Of a DNA stretch of 60,981 nt, positions 9,529 through 17,898 are shown in pieces (position 1 is the stretch's first letter; each line of letters begins with the position of its first letter). The notes under the pieces are model-generated. The model was given only the letters and a program-made list of their open reading frames with translations. It was not told where the DNA came from and did no database searches. Source of the DNA: an uncultured Bacteroidales bacterium (GTDB taxonomy: Bacteria; Bacteroidota; Bacteroidia; Bacteroidales; P3); NCBI GenBank assembly GCA_949291555.1, contig CASEWE010000012.1:1-60981 (forward strand), written 5' to 3'. A program made the translations under genes and the position numbers.

Positions 9529-9705
9529 AGGCGTTTTTTTTTATGGGTTGCAGGCTATAGGCTATCTCAGGGGTAAGAATCTTTTTGAGCCTTCAGGCAT
9601 GCGGGTTTTGTTTGTTTGCAAATCCCCGGTTCCTTCGGCCGCTTCGGGAGGACCGCCTGGGTTGTTCCGGCCGTTCGCAAGGGGCTTGGCCGGCCTTCCG
9701 GGAGG

Positions 9706-11100
9706 TCAAAGGTCGATTCCGTAGGATTTCAGCTTGTTGTAGAGGGTTTTCCGGTCCATGTTGAGCAGGCGGGCCGCTTTGGTCTTGTTGTAATTCACTT
9801 GCCGGAGGCAGGAAAGGATTCGCTCTTTGTCTTCTTCGGCCAGTGAAATCCGGGCCGAGGGGGCGGAAGCGGGATTTTCGTTGCCAGCGGCAGCAGCCCG
9901 GTGCAGAAGTTCGGCCGGCAGCTCTTCTTTTTCAACGAGCGAGCCTTTGCAAAGCAGGCAGGCCCGCCGGACGGTATACGCCAGTTCCCGGATATTGCCC
10001 GGCCAAGGATGGCCGAGCAGGAGGGATTCCGTTTCCTTGCTGAAGCCGGAAACCGGTTTTTCCTTTTCCAATTCCTCGTTGGCGTTCTGCAGGAAATGGC
10101 GGGCGAAAAGCAGGATGTCGTCCTTGCGTTCGCGCAAAGGGGGCACATGGATGGAAAACTCGTTGAGGCGGTGGAAAAGGTCGGTTCGGAAAAGCCCTTT
10201 TTCGCAAAGGCTTTGCAGGTTCTCGTTCGTGGCGGCAATGACCCTGACCCGGGTCTCCAGGTCTTTTTCCCCTCCAACGGGCCGGATTTTCCTTTCTTGC
10301 AAGGCCCGCAGGAGGTATATCTGCACGGAAGCGGGAAGGTTTTCTATTTCATCGAAGAACAAAGTCCCGCCCTCGGCCTGCTGGAAAAAACCCGTCTTGT
10401 CGGCCAAGGCGCCGGTAAAGGAGCCTTTCTTGTGGCCGAAAAGCTCGCTTCCCGCCAAATCTTTCGGAATCGAGCCGCAATCCACGGCGATGAAAGGGCC
10501 TTCGGACTGTTTCCCGTTGAGGTGGATAAGGCGGGCAATGTATTCTTTGCCGGTGCCGCTTTCGCCCGAAATCAGGACGGAAATCGGCGTAGGGGCCACC
10601 AGGCGGATATGCTCGCGCAATTTCGCCGAGATTTCCGAAACGCCTTGCACGAAGCCTTCGGAGAAGAAAAGCGTTCCGGGATGCGGCTGGCTGGCTGCCG
10701 GCGAATCGTTTCCTTGCGTTTTTTTCCGGCCTTCCTTCGCTGCGCTTACCGCTTCCTGGATTTTTTTTATCAAGTCGTCGGGCACGATGGGCTTGGCAAT
10801 GTAGTCGAACGCCCCTAATTTCATGGCCTTTACGGCGGTCTGCACATCGGCGTAGCTGGTCATGAGGATGGTGGCCGACTGCGGATGGTGTTCGCGGTTC
10901 CATTGCAGCAGCTGCAAGCCGTCTACCGAGGGCAGGCGCAGGTCGGTGAGGAGGAGGTCGAATTTCCGTTTTCCGAAGTTCTTCAAGGCCTCTTCTCCCG
11001 AAAATGCGGATTCCACCTCGAAACCGTTTTTTGCCAGGAAATTGGACAACAAACGATTCAGGTTCACATCATCGTCTACCAGAAGGATGGTGGGTTTCAT
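9706..11100 (-). CDS. NtrC/AtoC-type sigma-54-dependent response regulator
   Basis: The start MKPTILLVDDD (ATG at 11100) gives 464 residues, normal for the NtrC family; the frame continues upstream but without domain similarity. The receiver domain is at about 1-120 with phospho-acceptor Asp53 (LLLTDLRLP). The AAA+ domain has Walker A GESGTGKE and Walker B TLFFDEIENLP. The sigma-54 contact loop reads GSFTGA rather than the usual GAFTGA. A Fis-type helix-turn-helix ends the protein (NKTKAARLLNMDRKTLYNKL). It activates RpoN promoters from a distance. It is the likely output partner of the hybrid kinase 2 kb away, by inference only. Strongest evidence is domain order. Confidence 0.95.
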   Translation of the reverse strand: MKPTILLVDDDVNLNRLLSNFLAKNGFEVESAFSGEEALKNFGKRKFDLLLTDLRLPSVDGLQLLQWNREHHPQSATILMTSYADVQTAVKAMKLGAFDYIAKPIVPDDLIKKIQEAVSAAKEGRKKTQGNDSPAASQPHPGTLFFSEGFVQGVSEISAKLREHIRLVAPTPISVLISGESGTGKEYIARLIHLNGKQSEGPFIAVDCGSIPKDLAGSELFGHKKGSFTGALADKTGFFQQAEGGTLFFDEIENLPASVQIYLLRALQERKIRPVGGEKDLETRVRVIAATNENLQSLCEKGLFRTDLFHRLNEFSIHVPPLRERKDDILLFARHFLQNANEELEKEKPVSGFSKETESLLLGHPWPGNIRELAYTVRRACLLCKGSLVEKEELPAELLHRAAAAGNENPASAPSARISLAEEDKERILSCLRQVNYNKTKAARLLNMDRKTLYNKLKSYGIDL

Positions 11101-11467
11101 CTCGTGCGGCGCGGTTAGGGGAAGTTTTCGATCCGGTCTTCTTCCCTGTCGGGAAGGCGGTTTTCCCTTGCCTCCGGCGGGTTCTTCTTTTTCCGGCTTT
11201 TTAAGGGGAAGAAGCCTGTCAGGCAATAAGGAAGCCCGTGCGAAAGCAGCCATAAAATTACGCAACATTTTTCTAATATGCTCCCGTTTTTTTGATGGTT
11301 TTCGGCGAGGTGCTTGGGGCGGCATGCTTGTCGGAAATGTTTTTTGAAGAAGCGATTGTTTCGAAAACATTCGTATGTTTGGGAGGTTTTGATAGTAACT
11401 AAAGTATTTGTTTATCAGCCGGAGAAATATCGGCAGGAAGTGAGGTTGTCTTAAAAATCGAATAAGC
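11101..11467. other. Divergent intergenic region between the regulator and a lipoprotein gene
   Basis: About 370 bases separating the two divergent starts at 11100 (-) and 11468 (+). The half nearer 11468 is AT-rich and presumably carries both promoters, but I could not assign a clean -33/-7 pair or a sigma-54 site (no GG-N10-GC match in a convincing context). Confidence 0.4.
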
Positions 11468-12121
11468 ATGAAAACAAAACAATTTTTATTCGGGACTTTG
11501 CTTTTGGCGGTTTTGGGCATGGCGGCAAATTCGTGCTCCCGGCCCTGTTCTGCCTATCCCCGGGAGGCGGTGGGACCGATGCCCGTGCAGGAGGCGGGAA
11601 ACATCTTGACCTATACCAACGGGACGGAACGCAAGGAATTGAAATGCGGGAAAGTGAATTACTCGGACAAATACAGGATCAGAATCGGCGAAAAAGCCTT
11701 ATGCGAGATTTCAGCCGACATGAGTCTTTCATTGGAAACGGCTGACGGAGAGTTGATTTTTTTCGAGAACATGTTCAATCCCATACCAGGCTCGGAACTG
11801 ACCGCTTGCTACGTGAAAATCAGGATAATGGGGGTTTTTTTGGAGTCTTATTATGAATGGGACTGGAGGGAAAAAGCGCTGAAAGAAGGCGTGTTAGGGG
11901 AAGAGGAAAACCGTTTTGGCTACAATGACGACCTGATTGTCTATCGGGTCGAAGGCTGGACTTCGGCAACCGGGACCACTTATCCGACCGCATACCGGAT
12001 CGAAGAGGAGGGGGCTCCTTGCATCTTGTACGTGGCCATCGGGAAAGGTATATTGCAGTTGGAGTTTCCCGATGGCGAGACCTGGGCTTTGGTCGAGACC
12101 GGTTCTTCCGCCGGGGAATAG
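11468..12121 (+). CDS. Unknown predicted lipoprotein
   Basis: This 217-residue protein has a signal peptide (MKTKQFLFGTLLLAVLGM) ending in a loose lipobox AANSC (Cys23). I do not recognise the mature domain. It reads as beta-rich with no transmembrane segments and contains acidic and aromatic clusters (FLESYYEWDW, FGYNDDLIVYRVEGW). There are no obvious catalytic motifs. It starts divergently from the sigma-54 regulator and ends convergently with lnt, separated by a GC-rich hairpin, so it is probably a single-gene transcript. It might be controlled by the neighbouring regulator, which is inference from position only. Confidence 0.7.
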   Translation: MKTKQFLFGTLLLAVLGMAANSCSRPCSAYPREAVGPMPVQEAGNILTYTNGTERKELKCGKVNYSDKYRIRIGEKALCEISADMSLSLETADGELIFFENMFNPIPGSELTACYVKIRIMGVFLESYYEWDWREKALKEGVLGEEENRFGYNDDLIVYRVEGWTSATGTTYPTAYRIEEEGAPCILYVAIGKGILQLEFPDGETWALVETGSSAGE

Positions 12122-12141
12122 GCGGTTTCTTTCCCTTGCCC

Positions 12142-12171
12142 TTTCCGGCCGGGATTTTCCCCGGCCGGAAA
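12142..12171. terminator. Strong hairpin between convergent genes
   Basis: A perfect 12-base inverted repeat (12142-12153 with 12160-12171, TTTCCGGCCGGG and its complement) surrounds a 6-base loop. It lies in the 55-base gap between the stops of the lipoprotein (+) and lnt (-). It is symmetric and flanked by A/T triplets, so it may act in both directions, though the T-tracts are short. Confidence 0.6.
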
Positions 12172-12176
12172 GACAT

Positions 12177-13982
12177 TCAAGGGAGCGTGTTTTCCTTGGC
12201 CGGGCCGGAATCCGGGTTCGGGAATCTTTTCCGGGTTTCCTGCCAGGCGTTCGGGAAAATGCGGTAGACGAAGGTGAGCAGGAGGAAGAACAGCGAGAGG
12301 GGCAGGCAGCATTTCCCCAGGATGTTCCCGTATTTGGAATAGAAGGTGGTTTCTTCGTTGGCAAGGAGGGTTTGCCGGATGCAGGCCGGTTCCCAGTAGC
12401 CGGTGGCTTGCCAGACTTTTCCTTTCTGGTCGATGAAGCACGAAATCCCGGTATTGGCCGAACGGGCAATGGCGCGCCGGTTCTCCACCGCCCTGAGCCG
12501 GGCGTAGGCGGCATGCTGGCGGTGCCCGGGCGTGTCTTTCCACCAGCCGTCGTTGGTAGAGACGAAAAGCAGTTCGGCACCCGCGTTCACGCAAGAGGCC
12601 ACGTAGTCGGAAAAGACCGATTCGTAGCAGATGATGTCGGAAAAAGCGATGCAGGAGTCTCCTTTTCCGGGAAAATCCGGCGCGGAGGCCGGCAGGGGCG
12701 CCGGCCGGGCAGCGGGGTTCCCGGCATAGCTTCCCCCTTTCACGAGGCAAGGGCCCGAAGCCGTGCATGCAAAGACGTGCGGGCCCTCTTCCACGCCCAA
12801 GGTGCCTACGGTTCCCCCGAGGTTGATGGCCATTTTTTCGAGGAATTTCAGTTTGCCGGCAAAAGGCATGATTTCCACTCCGGGCGTGAGGCGCGACTTA
12901 TGGTGGACAGGGATGGGCATCCTCGGGTCGGATCCCAAGGCGATGATGGTGTTGTGGGCCTTGTAAAACCGGAAGTCGGGATGGGAAAGCCCGGCCCGCC
13001 TCCGCACGCCGGTCCGGGCGGAATCCTTGGCCGGCACGCGGGTGTAGGACGAAATGCCCGCTATCATCCGGGCTTGGGGCCAATCCCGGAGAAAGGACTG
13101 GATGAGGCGCACCGAAGGGCTGCAATAGGGGAGTTCTTCTTCCCAGACATATTCCTGGATCATGCTTTCGGGCGTGACGATGAAGCGGGTCTGGCTCGTC
13201 ATGCGGCTTTGGGCCAGCTGGAGCATCCGCAAGGTGGCCGATACGGGCGAAAGGTTGAACTGTTCCGTGTAAGGGTCTATGTTGGGCTGCACGACCACCA
13301 CTTCCACCGGCCTCCCTTTTTCGCGGTAGGTAGCATGCCGGACGAGCGAAGCCGCCAAAGGCAGGAAGACGATGCAGGCGGCAAGGATGGCGCAGCGGCG
13401 GCGTTCCGGGGCTTTCCAGCGCTTGAAGAGTTCGAGCAGGGCCACGTTGCAGGCCAGCACCCAGAGGCTTCCGCCGAACGGGCCGGTGATTTCGTACCAT
13501 TGCACCCAGGATGGAACCGTGGCGAAGGCATTGCCCAAGGTGAGCCAGGGCCAGGAGAGGTCCCAATGGTGGTGGAAATGCTCGAATCCGAGCCAGTAGA
13601 CGGCCAGGATAATCCAGCGCAGGCCGTTTTTGAAGAAATGCCGGCAAGTGTAATGGAAGAGGCTGAAAGTGCCGGCCATCAGGGCCGCGTTGGCAACGAA
13701 GGCCAGGACGGCTGCCGGGGTGGAATGCCAGATCCACCAGGTGGCAAGGACATTCCAGGCGAGGAAAGCGGAAAAGGCGTAAAGAAAGATGAATTGGCGG
13801 GGGGATTTGGATTCCCGGCCTTGGCGGTCTTGCTGCTGTTGCTGTTCCAGCACATAGTCTTCGACCCATAAGAGCGGGAGCAAGGCTATGAAAATAAGCG
13901 GGGCGAATCCTCCTGTGGGCCAGGCGGCCCACAGGAGGATTCCGCTTGAAAGCGAGATCAGCCAGAGGAAAACACGTTTCAT
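12177..13982 (-). CDS. lnt: Apolipoprotein N-acyltransferase
   Basis: This 601-residue protein starts at ATG 13982 (MKRVFLWLISLSSG). The N-terminal half has several membrane segments (ILLWAAWPTGGFAPLIFIALL, then more to about residue 210), followed by a nitrilase-type domain. The catalytic residues visible are Glu272 (VTPESMIQ), a lysine in the FAGKLKFLEKM region and Cys452 (IICYESVFS). Lnt adds the third acyl chain to lipoproteins in the inner membrane. It is longer than E. coli Lnt (512 residues) because of an insertion between the lysine and cysteine regions that includes a P/A-rich stretch. Predicted lipoproteins lie at 8.5, 11.5 and 21.1 kb. A -7-like TACCTTCG is present on the - strand at 14011-14018. 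Confidence 0.93.
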   Translation of the reverse strand: MKRVFLWLISLSSGILLWAAWPTGGFAPLIFIALLPLLWVEDYVLEQQQQQDRQGRESKSPRQFIFLYAFSAFLAWNVLATWWIWHSTPAAVLAFVANAALMAGTFSLFHYTCRHFFKNGLRWIILAVYWLGFEHFHHHWDLSWPWLTLGNAFATVPSWVQWYEITGPFGGSLWVLACNVALLELFKRWKAPERRRCAILAACIVFLPLAASLVRHATYREKGRPVEVVVVQPNIDPYTEQFNLSPVSATLRMLQLAQSRMTSQTRFIVTPESMIQEYVWEEELPYCSPSVRLIQSFLRDWPQARMIAGISSYTRVPAKDSARTGVRRRAGLSHPDFRFYKAHNTIIALGSDPRMPIPVHHKSRLTPGVEIMPFAGKLKFLEKMAINLGGTVGTLGVEEGPHVFACTASGPCLVKGGSYAGNPAARPAPLPASAPDFPGKGDSCIAFSDIICYESVFSDYVASCVNAGAELLFVSTNDGWWKDTPGHRQHAAYARLRAVENRRAIARSANTGISCFIDQKGKVWQATGYWEPACIRQTLLANEETTFYSKYGNILGKCCLPLSLFFLLLTFVYRIFPNAWQETRKRFPNPDSGPAKENTLP

Positions 13983-14010
13983 TTCCTGCGTTCTTTTTTG
14001 ACTTTTGGCG

Positions 14011-14018
14011 CGAAGGTA
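14011..14018 (-). promoter_or_regulatory. Possible -7 element for lnt
   Basis: Read on the - strand this is TACCTTCG, one base from the TAnnTTTG consensus, about 30 bases before the lnt start. No clear -33 element was assigned. Confidence 0.3.
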
Positions 14019-14111
14019 CGGAAAGCCGGGTGTTCGGGCTTGCGGGAAGGCATTCCGGGCCTTTGCAAGGGACGGCTTCCGGGCCGGCATTCGCGAAGCG
14101 GATTTCCGGGC

Positions 14112-15260
14112 TTATTTCACCCGGACGAGCTCGTATTGCCGGCTGCCCAGGCCTATCTTTTCGGCATGCGCCAGACAGGATTTGTATTCGGTGTTGGGGT
14201 TGGCGTTGTCGAAGTGGTCGTGATGGTCGTGGAAGCCGGGGGCGGCCATCGCTTCGGAAAGCTGGCTGTCGGGCAGCGGGGCCTGTTTCAGGCAGGCATC
14301 CGCGCAGGCCTGGTCGATAGCCAGGGGGTCGAAAGAGGCGAACATGCCCACATCGGGCAGCATGGGCGCATCGTTGCCCGAATGGCAGTCGCAGGTGGGC
14401 GACACATCGCAGACCAAGGAGATGTGGAAATGCGGCCGCCCGTCGACTACGGCTTTGGCATATTCGGCCATTTTGCAGTTCAGCTCCTTGATGGCCGCGT
14501 CCTGGGCAAAGGCTATCGCATCGAAATTGCAGGCCCCGATGCAGCGTCCGCAGCCGACGCAATGCTCCAGGTCGACGGTCATCTTCTTCCGGGTTTCATC
14601 GAAGACCAGGCCGTGGTTGGCGCATTCCCGCAGGCAGCGCTTGCATCCCCGGCAGCGTTCGGGATCGATTTCCGGCTTGCCGTTGCTGTGTTGCTCGGTT
14701 TTCCCGGCGCGCGATCCGCAGCCCATGCCGATATTCTTGATGGCCCCGCCGAACCCGGTCATTTCATGGCCTTTGAAATGGGTCAGCGAAATGAAAATGT
14801 CGGCATCCATCACCGCCCGTCCTATCTTGGCTTCCTTCACGTATTCGCCCCCTTCCACGGGAACGGCCATGTCGTCCGTCCCTTTCAAGCCGTCGCCGAT
14901 GATGACCGGGCATCCGGCCGAGAGCGGCGTGAAGCCGTTTTCCCAGGCGCAGTAGAGGTGTTCGAGCGCGTTCTTCCGGCTGCCCGGGTACATGGTGTTG
15001 CAGTCGGTCAGGAAGGGTTTCCCGCCGAGTTCCTTGACAATGTCGGCCACGGCTTTGGCATAGTTCGGGCGCAGGAAGCTCATGTTGCCCAGCTCCCCGA
15101 AGTGCATCTTGATGGCTACGAATTTGCCATCCATGTCGATCTGGCCGATGCCGGCGGCTTTGATTAAACGTTTGAGCTTGGATGCGGGCCCTTCGTCGGG
15201 CTTGCAGCGGAAGTCGGTCCAGAAGACTTTCGAGCTTCCTTGCGTTGCGGTTTTTTCCAT
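14112..15260 (-). CDS. DUF362 protein with two 4Fe-4S clusters
   Basis: This 382-residue cytoplasmic protein has an N-terminal DUF362 region (FVAIKMHFGELGN, SLTHFKGHEMTGFGGAIKN) and two ferredoxin-type cluster motifs, CRGCKRCLRECANH and CVGCGRCIGACN. Additional cysteines (CDVSPTCDCH) and a His-rich segment (FHDHHDHFDN) follow. DUF362 proteins of this kind are widespread in anaerobes and are assumed to be iron-sulfur electron carriers or enzymes, but the reaction is unknown. A TATCTTTG element lies on the - strand at 15315-15322. It may be followed by lnt on the same strand, about 130 bases downstream. Confidence 0.88.
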   Translation of the reverse strand: MEKTATQGSSKVFWTDFRCKPDEGPASKLKRLIKAAGIGQIDMDGKFVAIKMHFGELGNMSFLRPNYAKAVADIVKELGGKPFLTDCNTMYPGSRKNALEHLYCAWENGFTPLSAGCPVIIGDGLKGTDDMAVPVEGGEYVKEAKIGRAVMDADIFISLTHFKGHEMTGFGGAIKNIGMGCGSRAGKTEQHSNGKPEIDPERCRGCKRCLRECANHGLVFDETRKKMTVDLEHCVGCGRCIGACNFDAIAFAQDAAIKELNCKMAEYAKAVVDGRPHFHISLVCDVSPTCDCHSGNDAPMLPDVGMFASFDPLAIDQACADACLKQAPLPDSQLSEAMAAPGFHDHHDHFDNANPNTEYKSCLAHAEKIGLGSRQYELVRVK

Positions 15261-15314
15261 GGGTATTCTTTTTCCGGGTTCTCTGCTTTTTGCTGAAAGA
15301 GGGAGCGGCTACGG

Positions 15315-15322
15315 CAAAGATA
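15315..15322 (-). promoter_or_regulatory. -7 element for the DUF362 gene
   Basis: Read on the - strand this is TATCTTTG, an exact match to TAnnTTTG, about 55 bases before the DUF362 start. The -33 element is unclear. Confidence 0.45.
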
Positions 15323-15499
15323 GGTCAAGTCTGGCAATTGGCCCGGGCTTTGGGAATTTGTTTGCCGCCCTGTTCCCGCCTTCCGGTTCCAGCGGTTCGC
15401 TTCCGGTTCGGCGGTTCAGAAAAATAGATGTAACCAATTAAAAATCAACATAAAATAACTAATTGGAATTTTGTATTCTCCTAATATGCAGATTTTCCG

Positions 15500-15507
15500 T
15501 AACTTTG
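15500..15507 (+). promoter_or_regulatory. -7 element for the DEAD-box helicase
   Basis: TAACTTTG, an exact match to TAnnTTTG, about 85 bases before the helicase start. A TTTG occurs at 15470-15473 but the spacing (26 bases) is longer than the usual 19-21. Confidence 0.45.
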
Positions 15508-15592
15508 CAAGTTTTTTAGTGTGAATCAGGGTGCATTCCGCGTAGGCCCGTTGGCGAGGGTTGGCGGGAATATCCCGTCATGAAGAAAAGTT

Positions 15593-17857
15593 ATGGAAAA
15601 AGAAAAAGAGCAACTTGCCAATGAGCCGGTAACGAACACGGCGACTTTCAAAGATTTCAACCTGAAGCCGGAAATCCTTTCGGCAATCGACGATTTGGGC
15701 TTTTCGGCCCCGATGCCCGTGCAGGCCAAAGTCTTGCCGGTACTTCTCTCTACCGAAACCGACATGGTGGCCCTGGCCCAGACCGGTACCGGGAAGACGG
15801 CCGCGTTCGGCCTTCCGCTCCTGCAAAAATGCAATCCGGACGCGCCGGGCGTGGAAGCCTTGATCCTGAGCCCTACGCGGGAGCTTTGCGTGCAGATAGC
15901 CAAAGACCTCAAGAATTTTTCGAAATACATCAAGAACCTCCGCATCGGGGCTGTTTACGGAGGGGCCAGCATTGAACGCCAATTGAGCGAGATAGCCCGC
16001 GGCGTGAAAATCGTGGTGGCCACGCCGGGCCGCATGCTCGATATCCTCAACCGGGGAAAAATCGATTTCAGCGGCTTGCACACCGTGGTGTTCGACGAGG
16101 CCGACGAAATGCTCAACATGGGGTTCCGCGAAGAACTCGACGGCATTCTGGAAAATACGCCCGAAGACAAGCATACCTGGCTCTTTTCGGCCACCATGCC
16201 CAAGGAAATCCGGGCCATTGCCGACCATTACATGAAGGATCCGGAGGAAATCACTGTCGGCATCCGCAACGAGGGCTCGGCCAATGTGACCCATCATTAC
16301 TACATGGTCAATGCGCGCGACCGCTACCTGGCGCTCAAGCGCATCATCGACTTCTACCCCGACATCTATTCGATTATTTTCTGCCGGACAAGGCGCGAAA
16401 CCCAGGAAGTGGCCGAGCAATTGATCAAGGACGGCTACAATGCCGATGCCTTGCACGGGGATCTTTCCCAAGCCCAGCGCGATAACGCCATGAGCCGGTT
16501 CCGTCTGAAGAATTTGCAGCTTTTGGTGGCTACCGACGTGGCGGCCCGGGGGTTGGACGTGAACAACCTTACCCACGTGCTCAACTACAATCTGCCCGAC
16601 GAGGTGGAGCAGTACGTGCACCGCAGCGGGCGGACCGGACGGGCCATGGCCAAGGGGATTTCGATCGCCATCATCACGCCGCGCGAAAAGAGCCGGCTGA
16701 GGGCCATCGAGAAAGTGCTCAAGAAAGAGTTCGAATTGCAGCATGTGCCGCAAGGGGAAGAGATATGCGAAAAGCAGCTGCTTTACCAGATCACGCGCAT
16801 GATGCAGCTCGACATGGGCGAAGGGGACGGCCCTATCGAGAAATACTTGCCCGGCATCTACGAGAAGCTGCAAGACCTGAGCAAGGAAGAAATCGTGAAG
16901 CGTTTTGTCTGGCGCGAGTTCAACCGGTTTTCGGAATATTACGCCAATGCGCCCGTGGTGGAAGACCTCAGTTTGGAACGCGGCCGTTCCCGGGGCGAAT
17001 CGCGGCGCGGGCAGCGGGGCGTGGAAGAAGGCTATTCGCGCATATTCGTGAACTTGGGCCACATGGACGGCCTCCGGCCCCAGCAGATGATGGGCATCAT
17101 CAACGATTGCATCGGCACGCGCGACGCCCGCATAGGCCGGATCGAAATCTACAAGACCTGCTCTTTCGTGGCGGTGGAAAGCCGGTTCGAGCAAGAAATC
17201 CTCGACGGGCTCAACCACAAGGTATGGTCCGACCGCAAGGTGTATGCCGAATCGGCCAAGGACGAAGGCGGACCGGGTTCCAAGCGGCGTTCGGGCGGAC
17301 GGGATTCTTCTTTCCGGGGCGAACGCGATGAAAGACGGGGTTCCCGCCGGGAAAGGGGCTTTGAAAGGAGGGAGAGGTCGTTTTCCCGCCGGGAGCCGGA
17401 TTTCGATCGCTGGGACAGCGATTTTCCGCGGAAAGGGAAGTCTTCCTTGCGCAAGGAGGACTTTTTCGAGGAGGATGAAAACTTTTCGCGCAAGCGGAAA
17501 AAGCGCTCCGAGGAGTTTCCTGAGGCCTCGAAGCCTTACGGGGGCGATGCTTATCCGGAAGAAAAGGTGAAAAAGGCGGGCAGGGCCGAATGGATGGAAC
17601 TCATAGGCGGCGATGACGATTCCGATTTCGATTTCGATGAATCGCCCCGCAAGGCATCCCGGAAAAAGGCATCGAAGGTAGCAGAACCGGAAGAGAAGCC
17701 TGCCGCCAAGAAGTCAACAGCCAAAAAGGCGACTTCCGCGAAAGCGGCCGCGGAAAAGAAAACGGCAACGAAAAAGTCGGCAACGGAAAAAACCGCCGCA
17801 AAGGCAACGGCCAGGAAAACGGCCAGCAAAGCGAGCAGCAAGCGGGCCGAGGAATAG
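15593..17857 (+). CDS. DEAD-box RNA helicase, DeaD/CsdA type, with long basic tail
   Basis: This 754-residue protein has a complete RecA-like pair: Q-motif region, Walker A AQTGTGKTA, VVFDEADEML, the SAT motif FSATMP, and HRSGRTGRA. A DbpA-like RNA-binding domain lies at about 475-535 (SRIFVNLGHMDGLRPQQMM). The last 190 residues are low-complexity: an Arg/Ser/Glu-rich part (RRERGFERRERSFSRRE), an acidic patch (GGDDDSDFDFDE) and a Lys/Ala/Thr tail of histone H1 style (KKSTAKKATSAKAAAEKK). It probably unwinds structured RNA in ribosome assembly or mRNA turnover. The leader is about 80 bases and contains a small hairpin. The Nfn gene follows after 41 bases. Confidence 0.93.
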   Translation: MEKEKEQLANEPVTNTATFKDFNLKPEILSAIDDLGFSAPMPVQAKVLPVLLSTETDMVALAQTGTGKTAAFGLPLLQKCNPDAPGVEALILSPTRELCVQIAKDLKNFSKYIKNLRIGAVYGGASIERQLSEIARGVKIVVATPGRMLDILNRGKIDFSGLHTVVFDEADEMLNMGFREELDGILENTPEDKHTWLFSATMPKEIRAIADHYMKDPEEITVGIRNEGSANVTHHYYMVNARDRYLALKRIIDFYPDIYSIIFCRTRRETQEVAEQLIKDGYNADALHGDLSQAQRDNAMSRFRLKNLQLLVATDVAARGLDVNNLTHVLNYNLPDEVEQYVHRSGRTGRAMAKGISIAIITPREKSRLRAIEKVLKKEFELQHVPQGEEICEKQLLYQITRMMQLDMGEGDGPIEKYLPGIYEKLQDLSKEEIVKRFVWREFNRFSEYYANAPVVEDLSLERGRSRGESRRGQRGVEEGYSRIFVNLGHMDGLRPQQMMGIINDCIGTRDARIGRIEIYKTCSFVAVESRFEQEILDGLNHKVWSDRKVYAESAKDEGGPGSKRRSGGRDSSFRGERDERRGSRRERGFERRERSFSRREPDFDRWDSDFPRKGKSSLRKEDFFEEDENFSRKRKKRSEEFPEASKPYGGDAYPEEKVKKAGRAEWMELIGGDDDSDFDFDESPRKASRKKASKVAEPEEKPAAKKSTAKKATSAKAAAEKKTATKKSATEKTAAKATARKTASKASSKRAEE

Positions 17858-17898
17858 CAAGCGAGCCAGAATAGCAAGAGCCTGAAAAAATAAAGAGC

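Larger units (their letters stand above)
15261..15592. other. Divergent promoter region between the DUF362 and helicase genes
   Basis: About 330 bases, AT-rich in the middle. On the - strand TATCTTTG is at 15315-15322. On the + strand TAACTTTG is at 15500-15507, giving a helicase leader of roughly 80 bases. An inverted repeat CCAATTA/TAATTGG (15434-15440 and 15460-15466) sits between them. A short hairpin CGGGA-ATA-TCCCG at 15564-15576 lies close to the helicase start. Confidence 0.5.
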
